Position numbers and translations under genes: made by a program. The notes under the pieces were generated by a model. That model ran no database searches. It was not told the origin of the DNA and worked only from the letters and a program-made list of their open reading frames with translations. Shown here one piece after another: positions 54,662-64,000 of a DNA stretch of 64,000 bases. The DNA comes from Tupaia tana (lineage: Eukaryota; Chordata; Mammalia; Scandentia; Tupaiidae): contig JAKSZU010000016.1 of NCBI GenBank assembly GCA_026018925.1, forward strand, positions 57,107,575-57,171,574, in the 5' to 3' direction. Each line of letters begins with the position of its first letter. The first letter of the stretch is position 1.

Positions 54662-54905
54662 AGAAAAGAGATTTTTGCTATAGGGTGCCTATACTTGCTA
54701 GAGAGACAGAGAGAGAGAAAGCAAGAAATTATCCCCCAGGGGGGATGGCTATGCTGTAGTCCCCCTTCTCCTCCATTCTCCTCTTGGGATTTTAGGCATG
54801 CACACACATGTGCCTGGCCTGAGTTTCAAGCTACCAGGACCAGGACTCAAACACTGGTCAGCCATGTCAGAGTTCAGATGTAATCATTATGCCATCTGCC
54901 TGTCC
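54626..54905 (-). mobile_element. tRNA-derived SINE family A, long type, with 35-base poly-A
   Basis: Poly-T 54626-54660 on the plus strand is the poly-A tail. Then GATTTTTGCTATAGGGTGCC, GAAATTATCCCCCAGGGG, TTTTAGGCATGCACACACAT and GCCATCTGCCTGTCC. It lies tail to tail with the preceding family B SINE. The uniform long tail suggests recent insertion. Confidence 0.93.
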
Positions 54906-55146
54906 TCAAACTGGGATACTTTGAGAGTAAGGAACTTTGTTATTAACCATTATCCCTCTTGCCCCAACAAAGTTCAACTAGAACTTTCCTGTTAAGAAGT
55001 ATTGTGTGAAAGTTCTCATTTTCACTGTTGGGTCAATAATCAATTAGAGGAGGCTGAGACTGTAGCAAGGAGACCATTTAGGATGTTACTACATCCAGAT
55101 GAGATAATTGGGGTCAAAATTAAGACAGCAATTAAAAAAAAAATGG
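54906..55146. other. Unassigned sequence
   Basis: Nothing recognised. Confidence 0.4.
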
Positions 55147-55412
55147 AGGGAGCCAACTGATGGTGTGGTATTTAAGGCAGCTGAATCCCACATGGCCAAC
55201 TATACCATTCAAGTTCCAGAACCAGTGGCTTAGAAAACGTGCTGGGCATGTGTGTATGTCCATGTCCAAAATCCTTAGGGGAGAATGGAGGAAAAAGGAT
55301 TGTAACATGGCCATCCCCTTGGGGGAGGGTTTTTTCTCTCCCTTTATCTCTTTCTTTCTCTGTCTCTCTCCAATAAGCACATGTACCCTATAACAAAATT
55401 TTTTTTTTAATA
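55147..55412 (+). mobile_element. tRNA-derived SINE family A, long type
   Basis: GGGAGCCAACTGATGGTGTG head, CCATTCAAGTTCCAGAACCA, CCAAAATCCTTAGGGGAGAA, CCTTGGGGGAGGGTTTTTTC, CATGTACCCTATAACAAAAT and T/A-rich end. Confidence 0.9.
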
Positions 55413-55710
55413 TAAAGAAAAAAAAGAAAAAGCCACAGAGACAAAGAAGTGGGCTCTTGAGGAAGGTATAGTAGGAGCAAAAGAGAAGGACGCCAATACC
55501 CAGATTCTTGACTGGGCAGCTGGGTAGGTGTGGTGTCTTCCCATGGCCTGGGGAAGCACAGGAAGGGGCAGTGGTAATTCCAGTTGGGTGTGAGGCAGTG
55601 CCTGCAGAAGCCAGTAGAGGCTGGGTTTAGACTTGAGAGTACCGAGGTCCCTGTGGCAGCCACAGACCTATTATGAGGTAGTCATGCCTACTGTGCTGTG
55701 GCAGACATCA

Positions 55711-55724
55711 CCCCCCCCCCCCCC
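55711..55724. repeat. Poly-C tract
   Basis: Fourteen consecutive C. Confidence 0.97.
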
Positions 55725-55753
55725 AGATGTCACTTGAGAAGTTACCTGGTGCG

Positions 55754-55944
55754 GGACCAGCAGTTAGCGTAATGGCTATGTTGCTGAACTCCCATGTAGT
55801 CGACCGTGGTTCAAGTCCTGGACCCGGTGGCTTAAACTTATGCCGGGTGCGTGTGTGTGCGTGCCCAAGATCCTGAGAGGAGAATGGAGAAGGGATTGTG
55901 GCGTGGCCATTGCCCCCTGGGGGGTGATTTCTCACTTTCTGTCA
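55754..55944 (+). mobile_element. tRNA-derived SINE family A, long type, 3-prime truncated
   Basis: Very well preserved head GGGACCAGCAGTTAGCGTAA and B box GGTTCAAGTCCTGG, core through CCCCCTGGGGGGTGATTTCT and CACTTTCTGTC, then an abrupt switch to unrelated sequence at about 55941 with no pyrimidine tract or A tail. Confidence 0.9.
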
Positions 55945-56289
55945 GGTCAAGTGGCAGTGCAAACCAGCCTCTCTCTCCTGAAACACAGCTGAAAGCCTGA
56001 CCTGCTCTGGTCGGAGCAGCCCAAGCACACCTCAGGGCCTGAACTCACTTCCCCAGCCGCCCTCCTTGGCAGTCTGAACAGAAGCCTCTCAGGTTATGGC
56101 AGCTGGTGGCTGATGATGTCTCTGACCATATGAGCTGACTCTGGATTTACTTGAAGTTAATTTTCATCACCAAACACTTCTCTGTCTCACCAGCCCCATC
56201 TAATTTCAAATCTGCTACAAGTTTTTTGCTTTTTTATTTTTTTTTTTTCCTTTTTCTTCTTTGAGTTCTAGGTCTGTATTTTGGGTGGA
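55945..56289. other. Unassigned sequence
   Basis: T-rich run at about 56228-56250. Nothing else recognised. Confidence 0.4.
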
Positions 56290-56520
56290 AAATTGTCCTT
56301 CAGCTCCTGATCTTGTACTTAAATAAAAGTGCTCTCATGTTCTCCTTGATATATTTGCTTATTGGATTTGTTTAATGAAATATGGATTTATGCCATAAAT
56401 ATTGGAGTTGGTGTAGTCCATATTTCAATTAATGGATCATTTATATGTCATGCTAACTTTGTAATTACTGAAATGTAGAAATACAGCGGTTTGAAATGAA
56501 TTTCTGGTCTTCTTGCATTC
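56290..56520. promoter_or_regulatory. Candidate conserved AT-rich regulatory block
   Basis: Repeat-free sequence with homeodomain and POU-like cores: TTTCAATTAATGGATCATTT near 56423, TTTGTAATTACTGAAATG near 56458, TTATGCCATAAATATTGG near 56389. Conservation not testable here. Confidence 0.35.
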
Positions 56521-57119
56521 CTGTCCCTATCCAGCCATGCCTGAGCAGCTTGGATTGTGAGAGGGGGAGATTTATATGTGGTGTTGTCAAAGGAAAGGGG
56601 CAGGGGGCTTGGAAGAGGCAGCACCATCCCCTTTGCTGCTGGAGATGTGTGTTCCACCACGCTCCCGGGCTCACTTCAGTGGTGTGGCGTGACTGTCCTC
56701 AGAGGAGCGGAACGCTGGGCTCTGGCTGCAGGGCCCAATCGTCAATCTGCCGACAGACCTTCATCATCATTTTCGTCCTGGTTGTAAAGCACAGCCTATT
56801 TTCCCCCTTTGCCAAATCTCTGTCCTAAATGGCTCTAAATATACATAAATACAGATTTCTCACTGAGCCCTACTGCCAGGAATCAGCTAGAAACCTTCAC
56901 CAGACCTGTGAGACAGAAAGATGAGCAAACTGTTCTCCAGCCTCCATGAACGGGGCCTGTCACTTTAACTGGTTCCTTCTTCTCAGGCAGTGGGCACTGC
57001 TCAGGGCGACACCCTAGGAACCGGTCACTGCCTCTCCTCCCTTTCTCCCTCCTCCCTCCGTGTCTCTCTCTCTCTCTCTCTCTCCTGCCTGCTGTTTGCT
57101 GACCAGAAAAATCTGGCTG
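56521..57119. other. Unassigned sequence
   Basis: A (TC)n tract lies at 57063-57084. A 110-codon plus-strand frame at 56496-56828 has no recognisable domain. Confidence 0.4.
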
Positions 57120-57720
57120 GAGCGGCCCATGCAGTGAGTGAACATCACATACATAATTCTATCAGAATATATCCAAGGGTGGGGGATCATTGTTCTCGGA
57201 ACTAGCTGAGCTGAAGCCCGAGCAGAAATACTAAAGTCAGTCGTGCCTTTGAGCTGCCTCTAACAGCGCCCTTTGGAGACCCATTTCATACAAAATTTGA
57301 AGCCTGTGTTTATTGCCCATTAAAGCAACCTTTATTTTATGGCAAATGTTGCAGTAATTGCCTTTTACGAAGAGCACTTTGTAACACACATGCACAGTTG
57401 AAAGAAAACCACTCTGGTATTGTCTATCGGGACTTAATGGCGCAATTAATTTTACTCCATCTGTTCCTGAGACTTTAAAGGAAAATGGATTTTTTTTTTG
57501 AGCGCACTTTAATGAAGAAGATAAAGCGGCCCGGCTGGTGTCCCACAGGCTCGGCGCAGTAAGTTCAGATTATTGCTCAGTCTGTCAGAATGGGCTGCTT
57601 CCCTCAGCAGCAGCCACAGCCAGCAACCCGCTCTGGCCCCTCGCCGCGCCATTCCTGATGACAAACTGCCAGCCAGCTCCCACAAAAGCACGATTAAAAT
57701 GTCAGCACAGGATGACGAAG
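57120..57720. promoter_or_regulatory. Candidate conserved non-coding regulatory block
   Basis: Repeat-free DNA with dense factor-like words: GCCCATTAAAGCAACCTTTA near 57316, GGCGCAATTAATTTTACTCC near 57439, GCAGTAAGTTCAGATTATTG near 57555, GCACGATTAAAATGTC near 57688. The frames crossing it (up to 140 codons) carry no domain that I recognise. Reads like a distal enhancer; unproven. Confidence 0.38.
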
Positions 57721-57986
57721 GGGCCAAGAGGGTCCTCGGAGACAAACTGTGTTCAGTATGAGTTAATACTTTACAGCAGGGCTGGGGCCCAGCTTGCTGC
57801 TGGCTGCTCGGGCTGTTGGCTTGCCTCAGAAAGAATGCAAGGGCAGGGCCTGGCGACTGGGCAGCAGGGAGGCTTGTGCACATGCGTGTCTGCGTGGCTG
57901 TGTGCAGGTTGGGCACGCTGCTCTGTGTGGGAAGGGCCTTATTTCAGAGGAAGAGTCTAATGGGGCATTCAGATTAGGGGATTCAG

Positions 57987-58055
57987 AGACCCACAGTGAT
58001 TTTTTAACCGTGGGGTAAGGAGACCCACAGTGATTTTTTTAACCGTGGGGTAAGG
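57987..58055. repeat. 34-bp perfect tandem duplication
   Basis: The unit beginning AGACCCACAGTGATTTTTT and ending CCGTGGGGTAAGG occurs at 57987-58020 and again at 58021-58055, identical except for one extra T in the second T run. Looks recent. Confidence 0.97.
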
Positions 58056-60273
58056 GCACCGTCACAAGATTGTTGGACGGAGAACACTGTGCCAGAGGTG
58101 GCCCTAATGCTACAGGTTCTGTCCCAGTTGTTCTCGGCACCATTTCAGGAGCCACAAGGCAGTTATGAAAATGCCCAGGCTGCAGAAAACCACTCCTCAC
58201 AAAGAAATGGTTGTGCAGAGAATGTAGTTGCCAGCACTTACAGTCCCAGGTCCTGAACCTTTGCCTTTGCAAGTACCGCTGGGCCACAGCAAAGGGGTCC
58301 ACAGCCTAATACTTCAAATCGGTTCTTCTGCTTTTTGGCATCTCATTGACCAGTGTTTGTTCACTTGCTGGGCAGGCCATGCTGCCTCTCTGGTTTAGTT
58401 CTCTTGTATCTCTTGCTTTGGGTGGTGACCATAGGAGAGACTGCCTGTGAGTGAGTCTGTCTGATGAAAAGGACAAGAAGATTTGCATCTCTGGCCTCCT
58501 GTGGAGACCCGATCTGCCGTCCTAGTGGGCAGCAGGTGTGAGTGCCTGCCATTGTCCCTAATGGTTATTACCAGTGATAAGCAGGACAAATGTGAGGTCA
58601 TCTCTCCTGCTGGCAGGTCAGAGGGGGCTGGATTTAGAGCCCCTAGGAGACTAGGAAATTAGATGGTCAGAATCCACTGTGGAGGTCATAACCAGCTCCA
58701 GGATCCAGTGATACTGGAAAGGGAGCATAGACCAGGGCAGAAAGGAGGCCCTGAGGGGTGGAGGGGGGCGGAGGAGGCGGGCGATTGCCAGGTTAACGTG
58801 ATTCAAAAGGTGTACTCATTCTCGAAAGCATTCAAGAGCATGGTTAGGGTAGTGGCAAGCAATTATTAGTGCAGAGCACTAGTAGAGAAACACACGGCAA
58901 GAGGGAGGGCCCAGTGAAGGGTCGCCAGGGGATTTGGTTTCCTCTTGGTTCATAGCCATGGGCCAGGGATTTCACCTAAGAGAGGGGAGGCAAACCCTGC
59001 TGGTTTTAATTAAACCTCTTGGCCTTTGCCCATTCATCATGAGACCCAGTGGAGGATGAACTTTCTGGTTTCCTAACTTTGCTCTCTGACCTCCTTGGAC
59101 CCTCCCTTGCTTTCCTCCCCAGATGTGTCCTGGAACTACTGTCTGCTGGCATGGATACATCTCTCCCTTGAGCTTCCTGTTAACCTTAGGTTCTAGCTAC
59201 CTCCTGTCCCTATCTCTATTTGTTCTCAATTCCCCACTCCCTTGTCTCCTCCTGTCTTTCATTCCTCTCTGTTCCATCTATCACCCATCCCCTCACCTAA
59301 GGGTGCTCTCTAAATTCTGTTGCCTCTTTATGCCTCTCCTGGGTTCTTCCTCCTCCCTTCTCCCTGAGTATAGTTCTCCTGTATTTTTGAGCATCCCCTG
59401 GCTCATGCCATTGATGGAATCATAATAACCATGGTTTGGTTTTACCTAGCAGGCTCCTATAGGCTATCAAGGACATGCAGCCTCATTGGTGACCTGAAAC
59501 ACTCCTTCCAGCGACCAGAAAGTCTCCCCACCCCCTGCAGACAGTTTGTAAACTGGACCTTTAAGGTTTCTATGATCTGTGCCACATATTCAGCCCTCTA
59601 CATTGCATAAAGAGATCTGAATCAAGAGCAGTAGAGAAAGCCCCTATACCTTAAGAAAGTCAAGATTGGCGGATAAGGGAAACTCACAGGGCATGAAGGT
59701 TGTAGGAGTATACCTCCCCTCAGGAGTAGATCCAAAAAAAAAGTCTGTCCAGGGACCCTTGCAGGGGCCATTTGCCCAAAGTGAATGTATAGAACATAGA
59801 AAAGAGATATCAGGGTGTCAATGAAAATTAGGATGAGGGTCCCACCAACTCCTTCCTCTGGCTCTAGGAGCAGATTGCTGGAGGCTTCCTCCACAGCATA
59901 GTTCACTTGCCCCTTAATTCATTCACAGATACTTGCAGAGCTGCTCAGGGCAGCCAGAGAGGCATGGGAACTGTGACTGGGCCCCAGGTCTAAAATTTTT
60001 AAAGCTTATAAATGGTATTTTAGGAACAACAAAGGGAATTGGAAAGTGGACTGCATATTAGATAATGCATCAATTGAAATTTCTAGGAGTGGTAGTGTTC
60101 TTATTCTAGGAAGTGCATGCTTTCCTTAATTTAAATGGTTTATTTAGCTAAAAGAAATGTACACACACAGATAAGCGAGTGTGACAAAATGTTAGTAATT
60201 GTGGAGTCTAGGTGATTGGTGATGGATGGTCACCATTTTTTGAAGGTTTGATATTTTTTCAAAATAAAACATT
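58056..60273. other. SINE-free unassigned sequence
   Basis: No repeat, exon or RNA gene was recognised. The 100-codon plus-strand frame at 59123-59425 is Leu/Ser/Pro-rich from a CT-rich stretch and is not credible as a gene. Confidence 0.35.
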
Positions 60274-60397
60274 TGCTGAAGTTTGTGGTGGCATGTGCCT
60301 GTAATTGGAGCTACTTGGAAGTCTGAGGCAGGAGAATCACAAGTTCAAGGCCAGTCTGAGCAACACAGCAAGACCCTGTCTAAAAAAGAAAAAAAAA
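60274..60397 (+). mobile_element. 7SL-derived SINE monomer
   Basis: GTGGTGGCATGTGCCTGTAA, GAGCTACTTGGAAGTCTGAG, GCAGGAGAATCACAAGTTCA, AGGCCAGTCTGAGCAACACA, GCAAGACCCTGTCT and A tail. Approximate duplication AAAATAAAACATT (60260-60272) / AAAATGAAAACATT (60400-60413). Alu/B1-type body without a tRNA head. Confidence 0.92.
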
Positions 60398-60413
60398 GAA
60401 AATGAAAACATTA

Positions 60414-61225
60414 CAGAATGAAAGCATTTCCTATACTATACCTCACAAAGATATTCAAAGATTATTTGAAAACCAGAAATCACAATTTAATAAAAAGAGA
60501 GGAGAAGCATTGCTAAAGCACCAGTTATGTACTGGGATTATTCTGAGTGTTAGACAAGGAAACATTAAACAAAGCAGGCCCAAGATCCCATCCTCATGGA
60601 GCTCAGCTTCTAGTGGAGGAAGAGGCAGTAAGCATGATCCATGAGCAAATATAAAACACAATCAATTAGAAGTTGGGAGTGCTGAATGGGAGATGCCATC
60701 TGAAGGAGAAGATCACCTAAGGACCCCACTGCACAGGGTACATGGGAGCCAGAACTTAAAGAAGGTGAGGGTTGGAGTCCTGCAGGGTACTCTCGGTGGA
60801 GGGAAGAGCCAGCAGAAAGCACTTGAGGTACTCTGTGCCTGCTCAACCACCAAGTGTGAGGCTTAGATCCAGACTCTGAGGGTCCAGTGAATCCACATCC
60901 TACAGACCCACCTCTCCTCCCCACCAGCTGTTTGGTGAGCTCATCCTTAGTAATGACTTCATATGGTTGGGGAAAATCTTTCGGTTTAAGCAGCACAGGT
61001 GAGTCCTGTGGTGACCCTGTGATTTGTAAAGTGTGCCTCATCACCTTTATCACCCATTGTGTCATTCTGTCCACATGCAAGATCTTTCCTGTCCCAATGT
61101 CAAGGGGAAGACCATAAGAGAAAGAGCACCCAGCTAGGAATAAGACCATGTAGGTTTGGGCTCACATCTCCCATCCCATCTCATTGAGCTTGGTGATCTT
61201 AGCCATCCACTTGGCTTTTCTATTC
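60414..61225. other. Mostly unassigned sequence
   Basis: 60500-60640 (ACCAGTTATGTACTGGGATT, GATCCCATCCTCATGGAGCT, CAGCTTCTAGTGGAGGAAGA) resembles an ancient dispersed mammalian repeat of uncertain name. The 179-codon minus-strand frame at 60610-61149 has no recognised domain. Confidence 0.4.
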
Positions 61226-61488
61226 TTTTTTTTTTAAGAAGCATTTATTTAATTTTATTTATTACTATTATTGGGTTATTAGAAAAGCATGATGTATTTT
61301 TTCTGTATAAAACTGTGTCATGACTTTTCCAGCAATCCAATATTATTCATTTTAATTTGCTACAGGGCACATGTGCTCACTAGAGAGACAGAAAGGGAAA
61401 ATGAGAAAGTAAGCCACCAGGTCTGGGACTTGAACCGTGGTCAGCCATGAGGGAGTTCAGCACCTTAACCACCACACCCCTTACTGGC
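61226..61488 (-). mobile_element. tRNA-derived SINE family A, short-type body with long-type tail, interrupted by a MITE
   Basis: On the minus strand: GGGGCCAGTAAGGGGTGTGG head, ACCACGGTTCAAGTCCCAGA, short-type junction GGTGGCTTACTTTCTCATTT, then the long-type tail CTAGTGAGCACATGTGCCCT and GTAGCAAATTAAAATGAATA. The A-rich tail is split by the MITE at 61271-61340 and continues as AAATAAAATTAAATAAATGC. Confidence 0.9.
61271..61340. mobile_element. Mariner-like palindromic MITE nested in a SINE tail
   Basis: Left end TTGGGTTATTAGAAAAGCAT, right arm GTGTCATGACTTTTCCAGCA ending ATCCAA. TA lies on both sides (61269-61270 and 61341-61342). The A-rich SINE tail reads on both sides, so the MITE inserted after the SINE. 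Confidence 0.9.
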
Positions 61489-61620
61489 CCCCCATTTGAC
61501 TTTTCTGAACCTCAGGCTTCATTATCTGTAAAATGGGATTAAGTGCCAGTTCCTCACAAAGAGGTTAAGAGGCTAACAAGATGAATGTATTGCAAAGGCA
61601 GACTGTGAACTGTGCATTAC
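61489..61620 (+). mobile_element. MIR SINE fragment
   Basis: TTTCTGAACCTCAGGCTTCA, TTATCTGTAAAATGGGATTA and TTCCTCACAAAGAGGTTAAG match the middle of the plus-strand MIR (cctcagtttcctcatctgtaaaatggg). Confidence 0.8.
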
Positions 61621-63098
61621 AGAAGCCCTGTAGGCATTCTAGGTCCTGGACAGCTTAGTGTTAGGACAGGGCCAGCAGACTGCACCTGCTTGCTGTTCCT
61701 CTGCTGAGTGGTCACTGACTTGAGTGGGTAAGGGTGCCTCGTCCCTCTCTCTCCACTATCTGTAAAGAGGGAATTAGGACCCAGTGACCTCTGCAATCTC
61801 ATCCAGCTCTGAAAGAACGTGATTCCAAGATCTTGAGTAGTGAGTACCTCATGAATTCCACTTTCTGAAAAAAATGAGTAGTACATTGGTGTTTCTCGTG
61901 CCATTTTAGAGATTGACTTCTACTCTGCTGGCCAGGCAATGCTTGACCAGGCAACTTGTTTGAGGTCCTGTTCATGTCTGTACCAGAGTCATGAGCCTTC
62001 TCCAGGACATGATAGTTTAATGTGTCTCTACCATGTGTCCTCCCAAAGAAAAAAGTAGTGACTTTCTTTCATGGCTGCTAGCGAGGCCCTCTGAACATTC
62101 TGATAGCAGAGGACTTTATGGCAATTGGGTTTCTCTGGAGAAATTTTGCTGCCTTTTAGAGGAGACCTGGTAGCTCCTGCATATCTTTATGGCCATGATG
62201 AGAGACCAGCCCCTCCTCAAAGACTATCTCAGATCGTCAAGGGCATTTCATCTCAGGACCTGAAAGTCTGGCTTCCTAAGAGCTCCCTGAGCATGTTTGA
62301 GTGAGTCATATCCAGGAAGGGAGATAAAATAGGTCTTAGAAGCACTTCAGTAGGTCGTTCTCCTCCCTCAGGGGGCCTGGCATGGGCTTCCAATGCAGGA
62401 AAAGGGTAGCAGCAAGTCCTATGTGTGCACACATCTCTCTATACTTGGAGAAGAGGGAAGGGATGAACTGATTGGTGGTGGGAAGGAGGAGGGAGATGAC
62501 AAGAGCTTTATGTGACTTTCAGGTTCTCAGAGGACTCCTACTGGATGATACCTCTGAATCCTTTGGAAAGAGTAATTTGTGTTTTTTCAGTGTTGCCAGG
62601 TTTTAATTTCTCTGCCTAAAATGACTAAGGACAGAATGACTTGTTCATACTCTTAGATGACTCTGGCCCCAAGATGAAACCTAGGAGTGACTTTTGAGAG
62701 TGGTTGATGATACGCCAGGTGGACAGAAGTTGAAGTACAGAGCACCCAGGCATTCTGCAGCTAATTAGCCTGGAAATGGCATCCAAGGGGTAGAGAGGTA
62801 CTGGCTGTGGCGGATCCACTGCTGTGTTCGCATCTGGAGCACAATCAGGCAGGAGTGGTCCTTGTAGGGATCATACCAAGGAATCGGTAGCTCTCTGGAG
62901 CAAGGAATGATTTGGCCAAGTAGACTTGCTCTTTTAAGTCTCCAGCAGGTCTTAAGATGCAAACTCTTAAGGAAGCAACTGAACAATGACATCTGGCAGC
63001 AGCATCGCAGAAAGGGGTGGATGAGACTCTATCACAAGAAAGTAGCTCAGGTGGGGTGTGAGGTGATAACTTCACCTTCTTTGTCAAGCTCTAAGACA
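61621..63098. other. SINE-free unassigned sequence
   Basis: A weak MIR-like patch lies near 61780-61835. No exon, RNA gene or other repeat was recognised. Confidence 0.35.
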
Positions 63099-63283
63099 GG
63101 ATGTTCTCAAAGTGTGGTCTCACACCAGCAGCAGCACCATCGCCTGGGAACTTATTAGAAATGCAAATTCTCAGGATCCACCTCAGACCTCCTGAGTCAG
63201 AAATTCTGAGAATGGGACTCAGGGATCTCTGTTTCAGCCAGTCCTCCAGGGAATGCCAATGTGCTTTGAGAAACACAGCTCTA
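63099..63283 (-). mobile_element. MER5-type hAT remnant
   Basis: GGATGTTCTCAAAGTGTGGT, CAGCAGCACCATCGCCTGGG, AACTTATTAGAAATGCAAAT, TGAGTCAGAAATTCTGAGAA and TGTGCTTTGAGAAACACAG match MER5 end to end. Confidence 0.92.
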
Positions 63284-63354
63284 AACAACACGTTCATGTT
63301 GACCACCATGTCCACAGACAGAGTAATAATTCTGGAAACCACGGTGAGGTGGAA

Positions 63355-63497
63355 ACAGTAGGCAGCAGGAGACCTGGGTTCAAACTCTCCTCTTCTTTTT
63401 ACTTCTTAGCACTGAAATTTTCTGAGTTATATGATTTCATCATTTATAAAATGGGAATAACATGCCTCATTTCCATGGTTTCCACAAAGATAAAATT
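63355..63497 (+). mobile_element. MIR SINE
   Basis: GGAGACCTGGGTTCAAACTC, TCATCATTTATAAAATGGGA, ATAACATGCCTCATTTCCAT and CACAAAGATAAAATTTAATT match the MIR core. Confidence 0.85.
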
Positions 63498-63503
63498 TAA
63501 TTG

Positions 63504-63650
63504 AGGAGCCAGTGGTGGCATGATGGTTAAAGGCACCGGACTCCCACATGGCCAACCTTGGTTCAAGTCCTGGACCTAGTGGTCTATGTCTGGTCAAATT
63601 GGAAAATTTGGTAAGAAATAAAGTTAAAATAATTCTTTAACGACAACAAC
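63504..63650 (+). mobile_element. tRNA-derived SINE family A, short type, 3-prime shortened
   Basis: GGAGCCAGTGGTGGCATGAT head, B box GGTTCAAGTCCTGGACC, then straight to CTATGTCTGGTCAAATTGGA, so part of the pyrimidine tract is also missing. Flanks AAAATTTAATTGA / AAAAATTAAATTGA look like a diverged duplication. Confidence 0.88.
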
Positions 63651-64000
63651 AAAAAATTAAATTGATGCCTTTACAAGTACTTTGTTAACCTATAGTGTTT
63701 CATACATAAGATGAAGCCTTTATGTTTATTGAATACCTAGCATTTTCCAGATAGAACTGAATACTGTAGTTTATTAATATAAGGTAAGTTGTCTTATTAT
63801 CCCAATTTCACACAAGAGTTTAAATGAAACAGTGTAGCTCATCTAATGCAGTTCTGCTTGATTCCATATTGGCTTTGGTTTCACTGGTAGTCCATATTCT
63901 TAACTACCGTGTTTTTTTTCAGGTTTGCAATCTGGCTTTACCCTCACCTGTGGAGCTTTCAAAAAAATATGAAGATTTTGAGTCTGTTGATTTGATGTGA
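63651..64000. other. Unassigned sequence at window end
   Basis: Nothing recognised. Confidence 0.4.

Noticed and set aside
57538-57960. 140-codon plus-strand frame and 135-codon opposite frame
   Set aside because: Both strands are open over the same GC-rich region and no family is recognised; better explained as non-coding DNA.
60610-61149. 179-codon minus-strand open frame
   Set aside because: No recognisable motif. It overlaps an ancient-repeat-like stretch and low-complexity composition, which is consistent with chance.

Overview
This is mammalian nuclear DNA: no operons and no bacterial gene structure, long non-coding stretches, one CpG-rich promoter-like block, and many interspersed repeats. 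The ancient mammalian layer is present (MIR, L2, MER5-type hAT remnants, old L1, an MLT1-like LTR), so it is a placental mammal. Two 7SL-RNA-derived monomers and one tRNA-7SL-7SL composite SINE point to Euarchontoglires. The dominant young repeat is a tRNA-derived SINE (called family A here) that I do not recognise as rabbit C, colugo CYN, primate Alu, mouse B1/B2 or, as far as I recall, the abundant Tupaia SINE. A tree-shrew-like lineage (for example Ptilocercus) or an undersampled rodent are the guesses I would test first; confidence is low. No protein-coding exon could be identified. Open frames up to 216 codons exist, but the long ones lie in SINEs, L1 sequence or GC-rich DNA. Layout: 1-5.3 kb holds family A and C SINEs. 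5.3-9 kb is nearly repeat-free and has a candidate conserved regulatory block at about 7.0-7.8 kb. 9-17.4 kb is MIR-rich and carries the composite SINE at 10.9-11.2 kb. 17.9-18.76 kb is a CpG-rich promoter and putative first exon with a strong splice donor at 18754, followed by a homeodomain-site-rich block to 19.1 kb. 22.0-24.0 kb is an old minus-strand L1 split by four same-orientation SINEs. 26-34.3 kb is a dense SINE zone. 32.3-36.9 kb is a second old minus-strand L1, into which a compact ORF1-only, HAL1-like L1 with tandem 109-bp 5-prime monomers has inserted (34.4-36.8 kb). 36.9-45.7 kb lacks young tRNA SINEs and has candidate regulatory DNA at 38.8-39.1 kb. 45.7-55.9 kb is again SINE-rich. 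56-61 kb is SINE-poor with candidate conserved blocks at 56.3-56.5 and 57.1-57.7 kb. The end of the window holds a SINE interrupted by a MITE, a MER5 copy, an MIR and a short SINE. Insertion order can be read from target-site duplications. Old L1 copies were hit by family A SINEs and by the HAL1-like element. Short family A SINEs landed twice inside long family A SINEs. A mariner-like palindromic MITE landed in a SINE tail. The most unusual items are the ORF1-only L1 with monomeric promoter, the TA-flanked MITE family (five copies), the tRNA-7SL-7SL composite, and the long/short/hybrid series of family A. Family letters A, B and C are labels for this report only.
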